In this document: positions 35,501-46,278 of the stretch, one piece after another
How the letters are laid out: each line of letters opens with the position of its first letter
Numbering within the stretch: the stretch's first letter is position 1
Assembly: GCF_002080455.1 (NCBI RefSeq)
Contig: NZ_CP020555.1
Location: 1,860,001 to 1,924,000, forward strand
Direction of reading: 5' to 3'
Length of the DNA stretch: 64,000 bases
Source: Streptomyces sp. Sge12
GTDB lineage: Bacteria > Actinomycetota > Actinomycetes > Streptomycetales > Streptomycetaceae
Notes under the pieces: model-generated
Seen by the model: the letters and a program-made list of their open reading frames with translations, nothing else
Told to the model about the DNA's origin: nothing
Databases searched by the model: none
Program-made: the position numbers and the translations under genes

Positions 35501-36350
35501 GGCGGGTGGCGGGACCGGACGGCGGCAGGGCGACCGGCATGGCGCCGTCGTGGTCGCCCTCGGCGTCGTGGAGCGGGCGGGTGCCCTCGGCCGCGTCCGC
35601 CATCCACTGCGCCGTGCGGGAGAGCCGGGCGTCCGGTCGGGCGTCCGGTCGGGCGTCCGGTCGGGCGTCGGACTCCTCGTCGGAGATCCAGGTGGTGAGG
35701 GTGAACCGGTGGTCCGAGAACCGCCCGCTCGGGCAGGTGGAGGGCACGACCTCGTGGAAGGCGCTGGAGGGGAAGAAGACGATGGTGTCGTGCTCGGGTT
35801 CGACGGTGCGGTAGGACTCCGCCGGGCGGGCCCTGCCGTCGTTCACCACGGTGTCGTAGAGGCGGAGTTGGCCGCCGCCGAAGCCGCGGGGCCGGCGGTG
35901 GAGGTAGTACACGGCGGACAGCGCCGTGCTCACGTCGCGGACGCGGGAGGCATCGGTGTGGGTGCCGAAGTGGCCGCCTTCGCCGTGCGCGGTCAGGACG
36001 GTCAGCGACCGGGTGAGGGCGGCGCGGTGGTCCAGGACCTCCTGGACGAGCGGCAGGCAGTCGGCCAGGTGCGCGCTGAACACCTCGCTCGTCACGGGGA
36101 GGACCAGCGAGTCCCGTCCCTTGCGGGACACCTGTCCGGTGAGGGGGTCCACGACCGTTCCCGCCGTGAAGTCGTCGGCTCGCGCTATCGCGTACTCCAG
36201 CAGGGCGCCGGCCCGCTCGGCCCCGAGGAAGTTCTCGAGGCGGCAGACCGGCGCCGGGACGGCGAGTACGGGGGACCACTGGTCGGAGGACGGCAGTACG
36301 CGGGGGCTGATTTCCATCGGCGTGGCCGGTTCCATCGTGTATCCGCTCAT
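35481..36350 (-). CDS. 2-oxoglutarate/Fe(II)-dependent dioxygenase
   Basis: A 289-residue protein of the prolyl-4-hydroxylase-like 2OG-FeII_Oxy type. Iron ligands appear as HTD in GGHFGTHTDASRV and the distal His in FPSSAFHEVVPST, followed by RFTLTTWI with the 2OG-binding Arg. The substrate is unknown. A DARP tandem repeat interrupts the C-terminal tail. The N-terminal ~25 residues are poorly conserved in character. Confidence 0.85.
   Translation of the reverse strand: MSGYTMEPATPMEISPRVLPSSDQWSPVLAVPAPVCRLENFLGAERAGALLEYAIARADDFTAGTVVDPLTGQVSRKGRDSLVLPVTSEVFSAHLADCLPLVQEVLDHRAALTRSLTVLTAHGEGGHFGTHTDASRVRDVSTALSAVYYLHRRPRGFGGGQLRLYDTVVNDGRARPAESYRTVEPEHDTIVFFPSSAFHEVVPSTCPSGRFSDHRFTLTTWISDEESDARPDARPDARPDARLSRTAQWMADAAEGTRPLHDAEGDHDGAMPVALPPSGPATRLRTSGN
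35627..35670 (-). repeat. 12-bp in-frame tandem repeat (DARP)
   Basis: Three exact 12-bp units plus a partial fourth encode DARP-DARP-DARP-DARL near the C-terminus of the dioxygenase. The perfection at third positions suggests recent expansion. Confidence 0.9.
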
Positions 36351-36456
36351 AGCCCGGAACCGTACGACGGCGGTCGTCCGCGCCGAAGGGGCACAAAGGG
36401 GCGCACGGGTGTGCGCGGCGTACGCCCGCGCCGGGCCTCAGGTCACCGGTCAGGAG

Positions 36457-36930
36457 TCAGCGGTCGACGGGCAGGCTGTACCGGAGCTTACGGTGGCCGG
36501 TGGCCCCGAGGCGGTCGTAGAAGCGGATGGCGCCCTCGTTCCACTCGGGGGTCTGCCACTGGACCTGCTCGAGGCCGAGCTCACGGGCCAGCCCCGCGAC
36601 GCCGTCCACCAGGGCGGCTCCCAGGCCGTGCCCGCGGGCCTCCTCCGCCAGGTAGAGGCAGTCCATGTGCAGGTAGTGCCGGGCGTCCCAGAAGGCGAAC
36701 TCGGACGAGCAGGCGGCGTATCCGGCGACCGTGCCGTCCGGGGTCTCGGCGAGCAGCACCCACAGCCGGGCGTCCTCGGCGAACAGCTGCGGTCCGAGCA
36801 GGGCGGCGAGGCCCGGCGGGCGCGGCGCGGAGCGCTCGTACGCGACGTGCTCGTGGACGAGTTCTTCGAGGCGGGGCAGGTCCCCGACGCGGGCGCGGCG
36901 GACGGCAGAGGTGTGTTCCATGACGGCCAT
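36457..36930 (-). CDS. GNAT family N-acetyltransferase
   Basis: A 157-residue protein with the acetyl-CoA motif LYLAEEARGHGLGAALVDGVAGLA (~residues 90-113) and the end WNEGAIRFYDRLGATGHRK. The pattern HMDCLYL and the length fit the diamine acetyltransferase-like group; substrate unassigned. It is separated by 123 bp from the FHA gene upstream and by 106 bp from the dioxygenase downstream, both same strand. Confidence 0.87.
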   Translation of the reverse strand: MAVMEHTSAVRRARVGDLPRLEELVHEHVAYERSAPRPPGLAALLGPQLFAEDARLWVLLAETPDGTVAGYAACSSEFAFWDARHYLHMDCLYLAEEARGHGLGAALVDGVAGLARELGLEQVQWQTPEWNEGAIRFYDRLGATGHRKLRYSLPVDR

Positions 36931-37053
36931 CCTGCGCGGTGGGTCCCGGCGGCGGACCGGCGGGGCCTCCCCCGGCAGGCCGCCGCGGCGGCCCGTCGAG
37001 CGGCGACCCTGCGAGCGGCGGCTTGCCGAGAAGGCCCCGGCTGCCGGGCGGCC

Positions 37054-37617
37054 TCAGCCGGTCGAGAGCCGGAAGGTCATGTTCCCGAAGCTGACCTGGT
37101 CCCCCTCGCGGACCACCGCGGAGCCGGTCACCCGGCGCCCGTTGACCGTGGTGCCGTTGGTCGAGCCGAGATCCCTCAGCACCCACACCCCGTCGCGCAT
37201 GCTGAGCTCCGCGTGCGCCCGCGACACGGTCTCGTGGCTCAGCCGCAGCCCGTTGCCGGGGTCGCGGCCGATCCGCAGGGCCGCCGCGCTCGGGTGCGGC
37301 ATCAGCAGCTTGGGCAGCTTCTCCGCGTTCCATGCGCGCCGGACCCCGACGGACACGGCGGAGACCCGGCCGACCCAGCCGAACAGCCGACGGGTCCACG
37401 GGCTTTCGGCCGCCTCCCGGGACTGGAGGTCGGCGGTGAGCACCGCGAGGTCCTCGGAGCGGCGCGCGACAAGGGCGAGTTCCATCCGGCGCAGGAAGGT
37501 GTCGTGGGACAGCTTGCCGAGGGCGGCGCCCTCCCGGAGCTGGCCCAGCGCCCGGTCGCGCTCGGCGTCGGACAGCCGCGGCGCGGGGAAGGAGGGAATC
37601 TCGAAACTGGACGTCAC
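37054..37617 (-). CDS. DUF1707 and FHA domain protein
   Basis: A 187-residue protein. Residues ~12-65 are a DUF1707 domain (RLSDAERDRALGQLREGAALG) and ~105-187 an FHA phosphothreonine-binding domain (LRIGRDPGNGLRLSHETVSR, DLGSTNGTTVNG). FHA proteins bind phosphorylated partners of Ser/Thr kinases; the kinase is not in the window. The start GTG at 37617 was chosen because the DUF1707 domain begins there. Confidence 0.83.
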   Translation of the reverse strand: MTSSFEIPSFPAPRLSDAERDRALGQLREGAALGKLSHDTFLRRMELALVARRSEDLAVLTADLQSREAAESPWTRRLFGWVGRVSAVSVGVRRAWNAEKLPKLLMPHPSAAALRIGRDPGNGLRLSHETVSRAHAELSMRDGVWVLRDLGSTNGTTVNGRRVTGSAVVREGDQVSFGNMTFRLSTG

Positions 37618-37693
37618 AGGGTGATTGTCGGCCCGTCGGGGCCGGAGTGTCCAGAACTCCCCCGCCGCGCCCGAAATGATGGGCAGGATACGC

Positions 37694-39472
<1,779 letters not shown>

Positions 39473-39475
39473 CGC

Positions 39476-40600
39476 TCACTCCACGACGGCCAACTCGCGC
39501 GGGGCGTTGTTGAGGCGGCGCCCGCCGTCCTCGGTGACGGTCACGATGTCCTCGATGCGGACGCCGAACCGGCCCGGGAGGTAGACGCCCGGCTCCACGG
39601 AGAAGCACATGCCGGGGACCAGCGGCTGCTCCTCGCCCTCGACCATGTACGGGGGCTCGTGGGTGGTCACGCCGATGCCGTGGCCGGTGCGGTGAATGAA
39701 GCGGTCCCCGTAGCCGAACTCGGTGATCACGGCGCGGGCGGCCCGGTCCACCTCCTGGCAGGAGACCCCGGGCCGGACCGCCGCCACGCCGGCCTGCTGG
39801 GCCTCGCGGACGATGTCGTGGACCCGCTGCTCCTCGGCGGTGGGCTCGCCGACGTGCACGGTGCGGGAGATGTCGGAGCCGTAGCCGAAGCGCAGGCCGC
39901 CGAAGTCGAGGACGACCATGTCGCCGCGGCGGATCACTCGGTCGCCGGCCTCGTGGTGCGGGTTGGCCCCGTTGGGGCCGGAACCGACGACGGTGAAGTC
40001 CACCTGGGAGTGGCCGTGCGCGCGCAGCAGGCCGGCCAGGTCGTCGGCGACGTCGATCTCGCGGCGGTCGGCGAAGGGGAGGTGGAGGACCTGCGCGTAG
40101 GCGGCGTCGGCGGCGGCCCCCGCCGCGGCGAGGCGGTCCAGCTCCCGCTCGTCCTTGACGGCGCGGAGCATGGGCAGGCAGTCGGTGAGCGGCGCGTAGG
40201 AGGCGTTCGGCAACTCCCGCTGGAGGCCGAGCAGATGCAGGGCCCAGGTGTTGTCGCTCACCCCGAAGCGGCCGCGGAAGTCCAGCAGCGGGGCGGTGAC
40301 GGCGTACGGGTTCTTCCCGTCGGCCCAGTCCCGCAGGGTCAGCGCGGTGGCGCCCGGAGCCTTCTCCGCGTCGGGGGCCTCCAGCGCGGGCACGATGAGC
40401 ACCGGGTCCTGCCCGGCGGCCAGCACGAGCAGGGTCAGCCGCTCGGTCTCGGCGGTGGGCCGGTAGCCGGTGAGGTGCGTGAGGTCGGGCCCGGGGGCGA
40501 TCAGCAGGCCGGCGAGCCCCGCGGCGGCGGCGGCCTCGGCGGCGGCGGTCATCCGGGCGGCGTAGTCGTCGGCCGTGAAGGGTGCGGGTTCACGTGTCAT
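39476..40600 (-). CDS. M24 family aminopeptidase P-like metallopeptidase
   Basis: A 374-residue protein. An N-terminal creatinase-like domain (1-130) is followed by the pita-bread domain with metal ligands in VVLDFGG, GSDISRTVHVG, HRTGHGIG, FSVEPGVYL and GVRIEDIV. Such enzymes cleave X-Pro bonds or related substrates. The ATG at 40600 was chosen; the upstream open frame is compositionally low-complexity Arg/Pro. It is cytosolic. Confidence 0.9.
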   Translation of the reverse strand: MTREPAPFTADDYAARMTAAAEAAAAAGLAGLLIAPGPDLTHLTGYRPTAETERLTLLVLAAGQDPVLIVPALEAPDAEKAPGATALTLRDWADGKNPYAVTAPLLDFRGRFGVSDNTWALHLLGLQRELPNASYAPLTDCLPMLRAVKDERELDRLAAAGAAADAAYAQVLHLPFADRREIDVADDLAGLLRAHGHSQVDFTVVGSGPNGANPHHEAGDRVIRRGDMVVLDFGGLRFGYGSDISRTVHVGEPTAEEQRVHDIVREAQQAGVAAVRPGVSCQEVDRAARAVITEFGYGDRFIHRTGHGIGVTTHEPPYMVEGEEQPLVPGMCFSVEPGVYLPGRFGVRIEDIVTVTEDGGRRLNNAPRELAVVE

Positions 40601-40831
40601 ACGGGTGATCCTGCCGTGCCCCGCGCGGCGGGGGCGGCGGCCGCGCCGGTCGCCTCCCGGCGGGGGCGGCACCGGGGCCGGCGCCGGGCGCGGCGCCCGC
40701 CGCCCCGCGGCACGGCGCGGCCCCGCACCCCGCGGGTCCGGGCCGGAGGCCGATATATCGCGTCGCGGGAGCACCCCTCTGATCGGCTATGCTGTGCTTG
40801 CACATCGAACGGGCGGTCCGCCGCCCTTCGT

Positions 40832-40907
40832 GGTGGGTGTAGCTCAGTTGGTAGAGCACCTGGTTGTGGTCCAGGTGGCCGCGGGTTCAAGTCCCGTCAC
40901 TCACCCT
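40832..40907 (+). tRNA. tRNA-His (GTG anticodon)
   Basis: A complete cloverleaf: acceptor GTGGGTG (40833-40839) with CACTCAC (40898-40904), D arm GCTC/GAGC, anticodon stem CCTGG/CCAGG with loop TTGTGGT (anticodon GTG at 40866-40868) and T arm GCGGG-TTCAAGT-CCCGT. The extra G at -1 (40832) opposite C73 (40905), characteristic of tRNA-His, is encoded. CCA is not encoded. A TATGCT at 40788-40793 may be the -10 box. Confidence 0.97.
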
Positions 40908-40913
40908 GTTGAT

Positions 40914-40954
40914 CCCGTGGGGCACGAGGTTTCCTCGTGCCCCACGGGTTTTTT
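40914..40954 (+). terminator. Strong intrinsic terminator of tRNA-His
   Basis: A perfect 16-bp stem (arms 40914-40929 and 40933-40948), TTT loop, followed by TTTTTT (40949-40954). It is the only classical stem plus T-tract terminator in the window, and the stem would also terminate the convergent hydrolase gene. Confidence 0.95.
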
Positions 40955-40965
40955 CGTGCCCTTCG

Positions 40966-41721
40966 CTAGATCCGCAGGAAGGCCTCCACCTCGGTGACGA
41001 AGGCCACCGGGGTCTCGTGCGGCGGGTAGTGGCCGGAGCCCGGGATCGTCACGATCCGGCAGTCCGGGTACGAGGCCTGCCACGTGGCGCGCATCACATC
41101 CGGGGTGATCGCGAGGTCGTACTCCCCTACGAGGACGAGCACCGGAACGGTGTTGCCCTTCACGGCGGAGGACAGGTCGAGGGGCTGCCAGCTCGCGAGG
41201 TACCCGGCGAAGGCCTCGGGGCGGGAGACCGTGAGGGAGTGGGCGACCATCCGGTCGAGCCAGTACCCGCTCACCCGGTTTCCGGTGACCAGGTCGAGGA
41301 TGGTCCGGCGCTTGCCGGGGTCGGTGGCGGCGCCGTGGAAGAGGGCGTGGGTCGCGTCGTCCATCGCGTAGGGCTCGGCCGGCACGGGCGCGAGGCCGAT
41401 CAGCTTCTCGACCCGCTCGGGGGCGCGGACCAGGACCTGCTGGGCCGCCTTGCCGCCCATGGAGTGGCCGAGGAGGGAGAAGGTGTCCCAGCCGAGCTGA
41501 TCGGCGAGTTCGAGGACGTCGTCGGCGATCTCGGCCAGGGTGTGGCGGCCGGCCACGTCGCGCCGGTCGCCGTAGCCGCGGTAGTCGAGGAAGACGTAGC
41601 TGAAGCCCTCGGGGTCCAGGTGGTCCAGGACGGAACCCCAGTTCGCGGAGGTGCCGAACCAGTCGTGCAGCACGATGACGCGGACGGGTCCGGTGCCGAT
41701 CCTGCGGTGGGCGATGGCCAT
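40966..41721 (-). CDS. Alpha/beta hydrolase
   Basis: A 251-residue protein with nucleophile elbow GHSMGGKAA (~residue 96), oxyanion segment LHDWFGTSANW, the acid in VGEYDLAI and the catalytic His in GSGHYPPHE. Substrate unknown; the fold includes esterases, haloperoxidases and C-C hydrolases. Starts at ATG 41721 behind GAGGGAGAA. An open frame far upstream in this reading frame is antisense noise over the phospholipase gene. Confidence 0.87.
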   Translation of the reverse strand: MAIAHRRIGTGPVRVIVLHDWFGTSANWGSVLDHLDPEGFSYVFLDYRGYGDRRDVAGRHTLAEIADDVLELADQLGWDTFSLLGHSMGGKAAQQVLVRAPERVEKLIGLAPVPAEPYAMDDATHALFHGAATDPGKRRTILDLVTGNRVSGYWLDRMVAHSLTVSRPEAFAGYLASWQPLDLSSAVKGNTVPVLVLVGEYDLAITPDVMRATWQASYPDCRIVTIPGSGHYPPHETPVAFVTEVEAFLRI

Positions 41722-41861
41722 GCGTTCTCCCTCGGTGACGTGGCGAAGAAAACCGACGCCGAGGGTTCTGCCCACCGCTCCCACCGTCACACCGCCACAC
41801 GTGCGTGCGCATCCCGCGCGGAACTTCCTGCTGCGGGTCGGCCCGCAGCAGGAGGACCGGG

Positions 41862-43922
41862 TCAGACGGTCTTGATCGCCGGGTCCGAGACGCCCGCGGC
41901 GCCCGTCTCCACGTGTCCGGCGAAACGCCGCAGGAAGGTCGTGTCGGCGTCGGAGACGACCTGCACGTCGTACCAGCGGCCCGAGGCGGCGAGGGACACC
42001 GTGTGGGAGACCGTCGCACCGGCCGCCACCCGGAGGGTCTGGGCCGCGCCGCCGTAGGAGTTGGTCACCGTGAGGTTGACGGCGGCCGTCCCGGAGTTGG
42101 TCAGCGTCAGTGCGAGGTTCCCGGTGGCCGCGACGTGGCGGGCCGTGGCCTCGGGGCCGGCCTTCTTCGCCGGGCCCTTCCAGGTGCGCAGGAAGCCGTT
42201 CGGACCCCAGACGGTGAGGTTGATCTGGTTGCCCGTGGAGCTGCTGGTGGACCAGGTGTCGGCAAGGGTCTTGCCCGCCTCGACCGTGTAGGGCCAGGGG
42301 CCGTCCGTCCGGTTGCCCGAGGTGCTGTGGAAGTGGGCGCCCAGGGTCGGGCCGGAGGCGAAGGTGAGGGTGAACCGGCCCGTCGAAACGGTGCGGGCGC
42401 CGTCCACGTACGGCTGGTAGCCGAGGGCGCGGGTCGGCTTGGCGCCGGCCTCCTGGCGGGGCAGGGCGCCCGTCGCCGGCGGGGTCGGGTGGTAGGACGG
42501 GTGGCGGTTCCTGTCCGGCGGGACGTAGCCGGCCGTGGACGGGAGCGCGGCGGGCGCGGCATCGGCCCGGGTGAAGTCGAAGGCCGAGGTCAGGTCGCCG
42601 CAGACGGCGCGGCGCCACGGGGAGATGTTCGGCTCCTGCACCCCGAAGCGCTTCTCCATGAAGCGGATCACCGAGGTGTGGTCGAAGGTCTCGGAGCAGA
42701 CGTAGCCGCCCTTGCTCCAGGGGGAGACCACGATCATCGGGACGCGCGGGCCGAGCCCGTACGGTCCGGCCGCGTAGCCGCCACCGCCCGCGTAGAGGTC
42801 CTTCGACACGTCCGCCGTGGACAGGCCCCAGGCCGCGGAGGCCGGCGGGTACGGCGGGACCACGTGGTCGAAGAAGCCGTCGTTCTCGTCGTAGGTGATG
42901 AACAGTGCGGTCTTGGCCCAGACCGCCGGGTTGGCGGTCAGCGCGTCCAGGACCTGCGAGATGTACCAGGCGCCGAAGTTCGTCGGCCAGTTGGCGTGCT
43001 CGCTGAAGGCCTCGGGGGCGGCGATCCAGGAGACGGAGGGCAGGGCGCCGTTCACCACGTCCGCGCGCAGCCGGTCGAAGTAGCCCTCGCCCGCCTTGGC
43101 GTTCGTGCCGGTGCGCGCCTTCTCGTACAGGGCGCTGCCGGGCTGGGCGTTCCGGTAGCTGTTGAAGTACAGCAGCGAGTTGTCGCCGTAGTTGCCGCGG
43201 AAGGCGTCATTGATCCAGCCCCAGGAGCCGGCGGCGTTCAGGCCGTCGCCGATGTCCTGGTAGACCTTCCAGGAGACGCCGGCGGACTCCAGCCGCTCGG
43301 GGTAGGTCTTCCAGCCGTAGCCGGCCTCCTGGTTGCCGAGGACCGGGCCGCCGCCCGTTCCGTCGTTGCCCGTGTGGCCCGTCCACAGGTAGTAGCGGTT
43401 CGGGTCGGTGGCGCCGATGAAGGAGCAGTGGTAGGCGTCGCACACCGTGAAGGCGTCGGCGAGGGCGTAGTGGAACGGGATGTCGTTCCGGGTCATGTAC
43501 GACATGGTCGTGGCCGTCTTGGCCGGGACCCACTTGTCGTACTTGCCGTTGTTGTACGCCTGGTGGCCGCCGGCCCAGTCGTGGTTGAGCCCCTCCAGGA
43601 ACTGCATCCCGAGGTCCTGGACCTGCGGGTTGAAGGGCAGGACGTCCTTGGTGCCGTTCGACTGGTGGAAGACGGACTTGCCGTTGTCCTGGAGGACCGG
43701 CCGCGGGTCACCGAAGCCCCGGACCCCCTTCATCGCACCGAAGTAGTGGTCGAAGGACCGGTTCTCCTGCATGAGGACGACGATGTGCTCGATGTCCTGG
43801 ATCGTTCCGGTGGTGCCCTGGGCCGAGATGGCGGCGGCCCGCGCGATGCTGTCGTTCAGCATCGTGAGGGCCGCGGTGCCACCGGCTATCTGCAGGAACC
43901 TGCGACGATTGAGTTCTGCCAT
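41862..43922 (-). CDS. Tat-exported phosphocholine-specific phospholipase C
   Basis: A 686-residue protein. The N-terminus has RRRFLQIAGG, a twin-arginine signal with cleavage near residue 30. The catalytic domain has the non-specific PLC motif QENRSFDHYFGAMKGVRGF and the metal/phosphate residues around YDENDGFFDHVVPP; two C-terminal DUF756-like domains (~485-680) follow, as in PlcN/PlcH. It would cleave phosphatidylcholine or sphingomyelin outside the cell. The ATG at 43922 follows AGAGG. Confidence 0.92.
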   Translation of the reverse strand: MAELNRRRFLQIAGGTAALTMLNDSIARAAAISAQGTTGTIQDIEHIVVLMQENRSFDHYFGAMKGVRGFGDPRPVLQDNGKSVFHQSNGTKDVLPFNPQVQDLGMQFLEGLNHDWAGGHQAYNNGKYDKWVPAKTATTMSYMTRNDIPFHYALADAFTVCDAYHCSFIGATDPNRYYLWTGHTGNDGTGGGPVLGNQEAGYGWKTYPERLESAGVSWKVYQDIGDGLNAAGSWGWINDAFRGNYGDNSLLYFNSYRNAQPGSALYEKARTGTNAKAGEGYFDRLRADVVNGALPSVSWIAAPEAFSEHANWPTNFGAWYISQVLDALTANPAVWAKTALFITYDENDGFFDHVVPPYPPASAAWGLSTADVSKDLYAGGGGYAAGPYGLGPRVPMIVVSPWSKGGYVCSETFDHTSVIRFMEKRFGVQEPNISPWRRAVCGDLTSAFDFTRADAAPAALPSTAGYVPPDRNRHPSYHPTPPATGALPRQEAGAKPTRALGYQPYVDGARTVSTGRFTLTFASGPTLGAHFHSTSGNRTDGPWPYTVEAGKTLADTWSTSSSTGNQINLTVWGPNGFLRTWKGPAKKAGPEATARHVAATGNLALTLTNSGTAAVNLTVTNSYGGAAQTLRVAAGATVSHTVSLAASGRWYDVQVVSDADTTFLRRFAGHVETGAAGVSDPAIKTV

Positions 43923-44107
43923 GGGGTGACGACCTCTGCGGGTGAGGGGGGAGTCGAGGGGCGCCCCAAGGACAGCGGCCCCGGGGTACCGGGCGGGGAT
44001 CACTTCGTGACGCTGCGCCGTACACCTGGAGAACGAAAAGAGCTCCCGAACGACCTGCGCATCTGCTGAAATGACCTCCCACACACTGCACGGGGGGCGC
44101 AGAGCTG

Positions 44108-44461
44108 ATGGCCGGGACCGAGTTCGGGCATGCCATCGGGCCGTCCCGCGCGCTCTCCGGCCTGCCGCTGGCGCCGCTGCAGGGAGGGTACGGGGAACTC
44201 CTCGCCGCACAACAGGGCCTGGGCCTGCGCCACTTGGGCGAACTGCTGGTGCCGCCCGGCGGCCGGTTACGGGTGCTCGACGGGATCTTCGCCGTCACCG
44301 GCCCCGCCCGGCGCCTGCACGTGGGCACCGGTGTGCTGCGGGCGCTGCGCCGGGAACAGGCGCCCGCGCCGGGCTGCTCCACCCCGGCCTGCACCAGCTG
44401 CCTGGGGATCTGGGCGCGCGGCCGCCGCAGCCGGTCGGGGAGCAGGTCGGGGCCGACGTAG
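44108..44461 (+). CDS. Unrecognised 117-residue ORF, probably 3'-truncated
   Basis: ATG preceded by GGGGGGCG; third positions are strongly G/C up to ~44360. It starts MAGTEFGHAIGPSRALSG and has RLRVLDGIFAVTGPARRLHVG near residue 53-73. From about 44364 the frame reads antisense to the C-terminal coding part of the opposing gene, so the true protein end appears lost. Codon 54 (44267-44269) is TTA. Function unknown. It could alternatively be a genuine short gene. Confidence 0.35.
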   Translation: MAGTEFGHAIGPSRALSGLPLAPLQGGYGELLAAQQGLGLRHLGELLVPPGGRLRVLDGIFAVTGPARRLHVGTGVLRALRREQAPAPGCSTPACTSCLGIWARGRRSRSGSRSGPT

Positions 44462-45207
44462 GTGACGTGATCGCCCTTCACGTAGAGCCGGTTGCGGGCC
44501 CGCAGTCCCTTCAGTCCGGCGATGTGCTCCATCTCGCGGGCGATGAAGCTGTGCAGGTCGACGGCGTCGAAGGGCTTGATGGCCAGTTTGCCGCCGCCCG
44601 CCGGATCGTCGGCGGGCCGGCTGACGTCGATGGGCTGCCAGACCATTTCCTTGATCTTCGAGCCGCTGCCGACGAACGGGTTGGTGCGCTCGGCGCTCGC
44701 CGTGTACGGAACCACGTTGGCCCGCTTCTGCTCCAGCAGCCGGTCCTCCACCTCGGCGCCGACCCCGGGGGCGAGGTCCTTCGGCCGCTGGGCGCCGTGC
44801 TCGACGCCGAGGGCCGCCGTGCGGGCCGCGTCCTCGGCGCCGCGGACCAGCACCCAGGCGGCCGTGTACGCGAGGACGAACGCGGCGGCGGCCGCGAGGG
44901 CGAGCGCGGGCAGACCCGCGACCAGCCCGTACAGCGCGGCCGGTACCGCCGCCCACACACCGGCGGCGCAGAGCCCGGCGAGACGCCGGTCGCGCAGGTC
45001 GGTGCGCCGGACCGAGGCCCGCGCGTGGCGGGCCAGGGCCACCAGGTCGATGCCGAGCGAGAGTCCGGTGGCGTGCAGCCGGTCCTCGGTGAGCTCGACG
45101 TCCACCTCGCGGGCGAAGCCCTCGTCCAGGTGCGCTCCCGCGCACAGCAGACGGGTCACCGCGTCGTCCCGGTACTGTGCCAGCACCGGTAACCGGCGTG
45201 CTGCCAT
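44364..45207 (-). pseudogene. C-terminally truncated conserved membrane protein
   Basis: Starts at ATG 45207 (MAARRLPVLAQYRDDAVTR). Recognisable protein runs for ~281 residues with two helices at ~75-115 and the conserved EMEHIAGLKGLRARNRLYV, then breaks after VEQPGAG at 44364. Downstream the frame stays open to 43708, but reads Arg/Ser/Pro-rich sequence antisense to another ORF and would intrude into the phospholipase start. As I recall this streptomycete family, more conserved residues follow that point. Function unknown. A deletion fusion is the simplest reading. Confidence 0.5.
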
Positions 45208-45311
45208 ATCGCGCCCTCCCCCGTGGCCCACGACCCCCTGGCGTCTCACCCTATGTAAACGGGCCCTGCCTGTCGCGGGGTTGGCGGGGACGGGCGCGGT
45301 CCGGCGCGGGC

Positions 45312-45917
45312 TCAGCGGCCGGCGGCCGCCGGGGCCTGCGCCTTGGTGATGAGCAGGTCGAGCAGGGCGAGCAGGGAGGCGCGGACGTCCGTACGGTCGC
45401 GGGCGTCGAGCATGAGGACGGGGGTGTTCGGGTCGCGCAGGTGCAGGGCGGCCGCGATCTCCTCGGCGGTGTAGTGCTGTTCGCCGTGGAAGCAGTTGGC
45501 GCCGACCACGAAGGGCAGTCCGCGGCTCTCGAAGAAATCCACGGCCGGGAAGCTGCGGTCGAGGCGGCCGGTGTCGACCAGCACGATCGCCCCGAGCGCC
45601 CCGTTCAGCAGGTCGTCCCACATGAACCAGAAGCGTTCCTGGCCCGGCGTGCCGAACAGGTAGAGGACGACGCCGGCGTCGGTGAGGGTGAGCCGGCCGA
45701 AGTCCATCGCCACGGTGGTCACCGTCTTGGACTCGATGCCGTCGAGGTCGTCGACGCCGACACCGGCGGCCGTCAGCCGTTCCTCCGTGCGCAGCGGCTC
45801 GATCTCGGAGATCGTCTCCACCAGGGTCGTCTTCCCGACCCCGAAACCGCCGGCGACGAGGATCTTGACCGGGGCCGGTTCCCGGTGGGCGGACGCGGTC
45901 GTGTCATATCCGGGCAA
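45312..45917 (-). CDS. cvnD: Conservon small GTPase CvnD
   Basis: A 201-residue Ras-like GTP-binding protein. G1 GGFGVGKTT at residues 23-31, G3 FGTPGQE and the switch region around FMWDDLLNG. It begins at TTG, overlapping cvnC by 14 nt. Conservon proteins form a membrane-linked signalling complex in Streptomyces analogous to G-protein systems. Last gene of the four. Confidence 0.92.
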   Translation of the reverse strand: MPGYDTTASAHREPAPVKILVAGGFGVGKTTLVETISEIEPLRTEERLTAAGVGVDDLDGIESKTVTTVAMDFGRLTLTDAGVVLYLFGTPGQERFWFMWDDLLNGALGAIVLVDTGRLDRSFPAVDFFESRGLPFVVGANCFHGEQHYTAEEIAAALHLRDPNTPVLMLDARDRTDVRASLLALLDLLITKAQAPAAAGR

Positions 45918-46278
45918 GGCTGTCCCTGATTCTCATGAGCAGGTGCACGTCGGTGGTCTCGGCGACCGCCAGGGGCGGCCGGTGGTGGATCAGCCCGCGG
46001 TCGGCGAGTTCACCGAGGAGCAGCGTCATCGGAGTGAGGCGGATGTTCATCCGCGCCGCTATCTCGGCGACCGCCCGGCCGCCGGGCGGCGCGCACATGG
46101 CGAGGATCTCCTGCCACTCGGTGGGCAGGGCGCCGTCCACCTCCGCGCCGGTCGCCGCCGTGATGGTGGTGTCCATGGTGAGGACGGTGTGCGAGGCGGC
46201 CGTACGCCCGTCGGTCAGGGCGTACAGCCGCGTCCGGCGGCGGCCGGCGGGCTGTGGCTGTGGCTCGTCCTGCGGCAT
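45904..46278 (-). CDS. cvnC: Conservon DUF742 protein CvnC
   Basis: A 124-residue DUF742 protein with RRTRLYALTDGRTA and the end VHLLMRIRDSLARI; the middle (EIAARMNIRLTPMTLLLGEL) looks like a winged-helix. The ATG overlaps the cvnB stop by one base (TAATG). Confidence 0.92.
   Translation of the reverse strand: MPQDEPQPQPAGRRRTRLYALTDGRTAASHTVLTMDTTITAATGAEVDGALPTEWQEILAMCAPPGGRAVAEIAARMNIRLTPMTLLLGELADRGLIHHRPPLAVAETTDVHLLMRIRDSLARI

Noticed and set aside
41722..42618. Extended N-terminus for the alpha/beta hydrolase
   Set aside because: The upstream in-frame region is antisense to the phospholipase coding sequence; the ATG at 41721 has a Shine-Dalgarno.
43708..44363. Continuation of the membrane protein frame to the stop at 43708
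   Set aside because: Low-complexity Arg/Ser/Pro sequence opposite another ORF and overlapping the phospholipase start by 215 bp; not believable protein.
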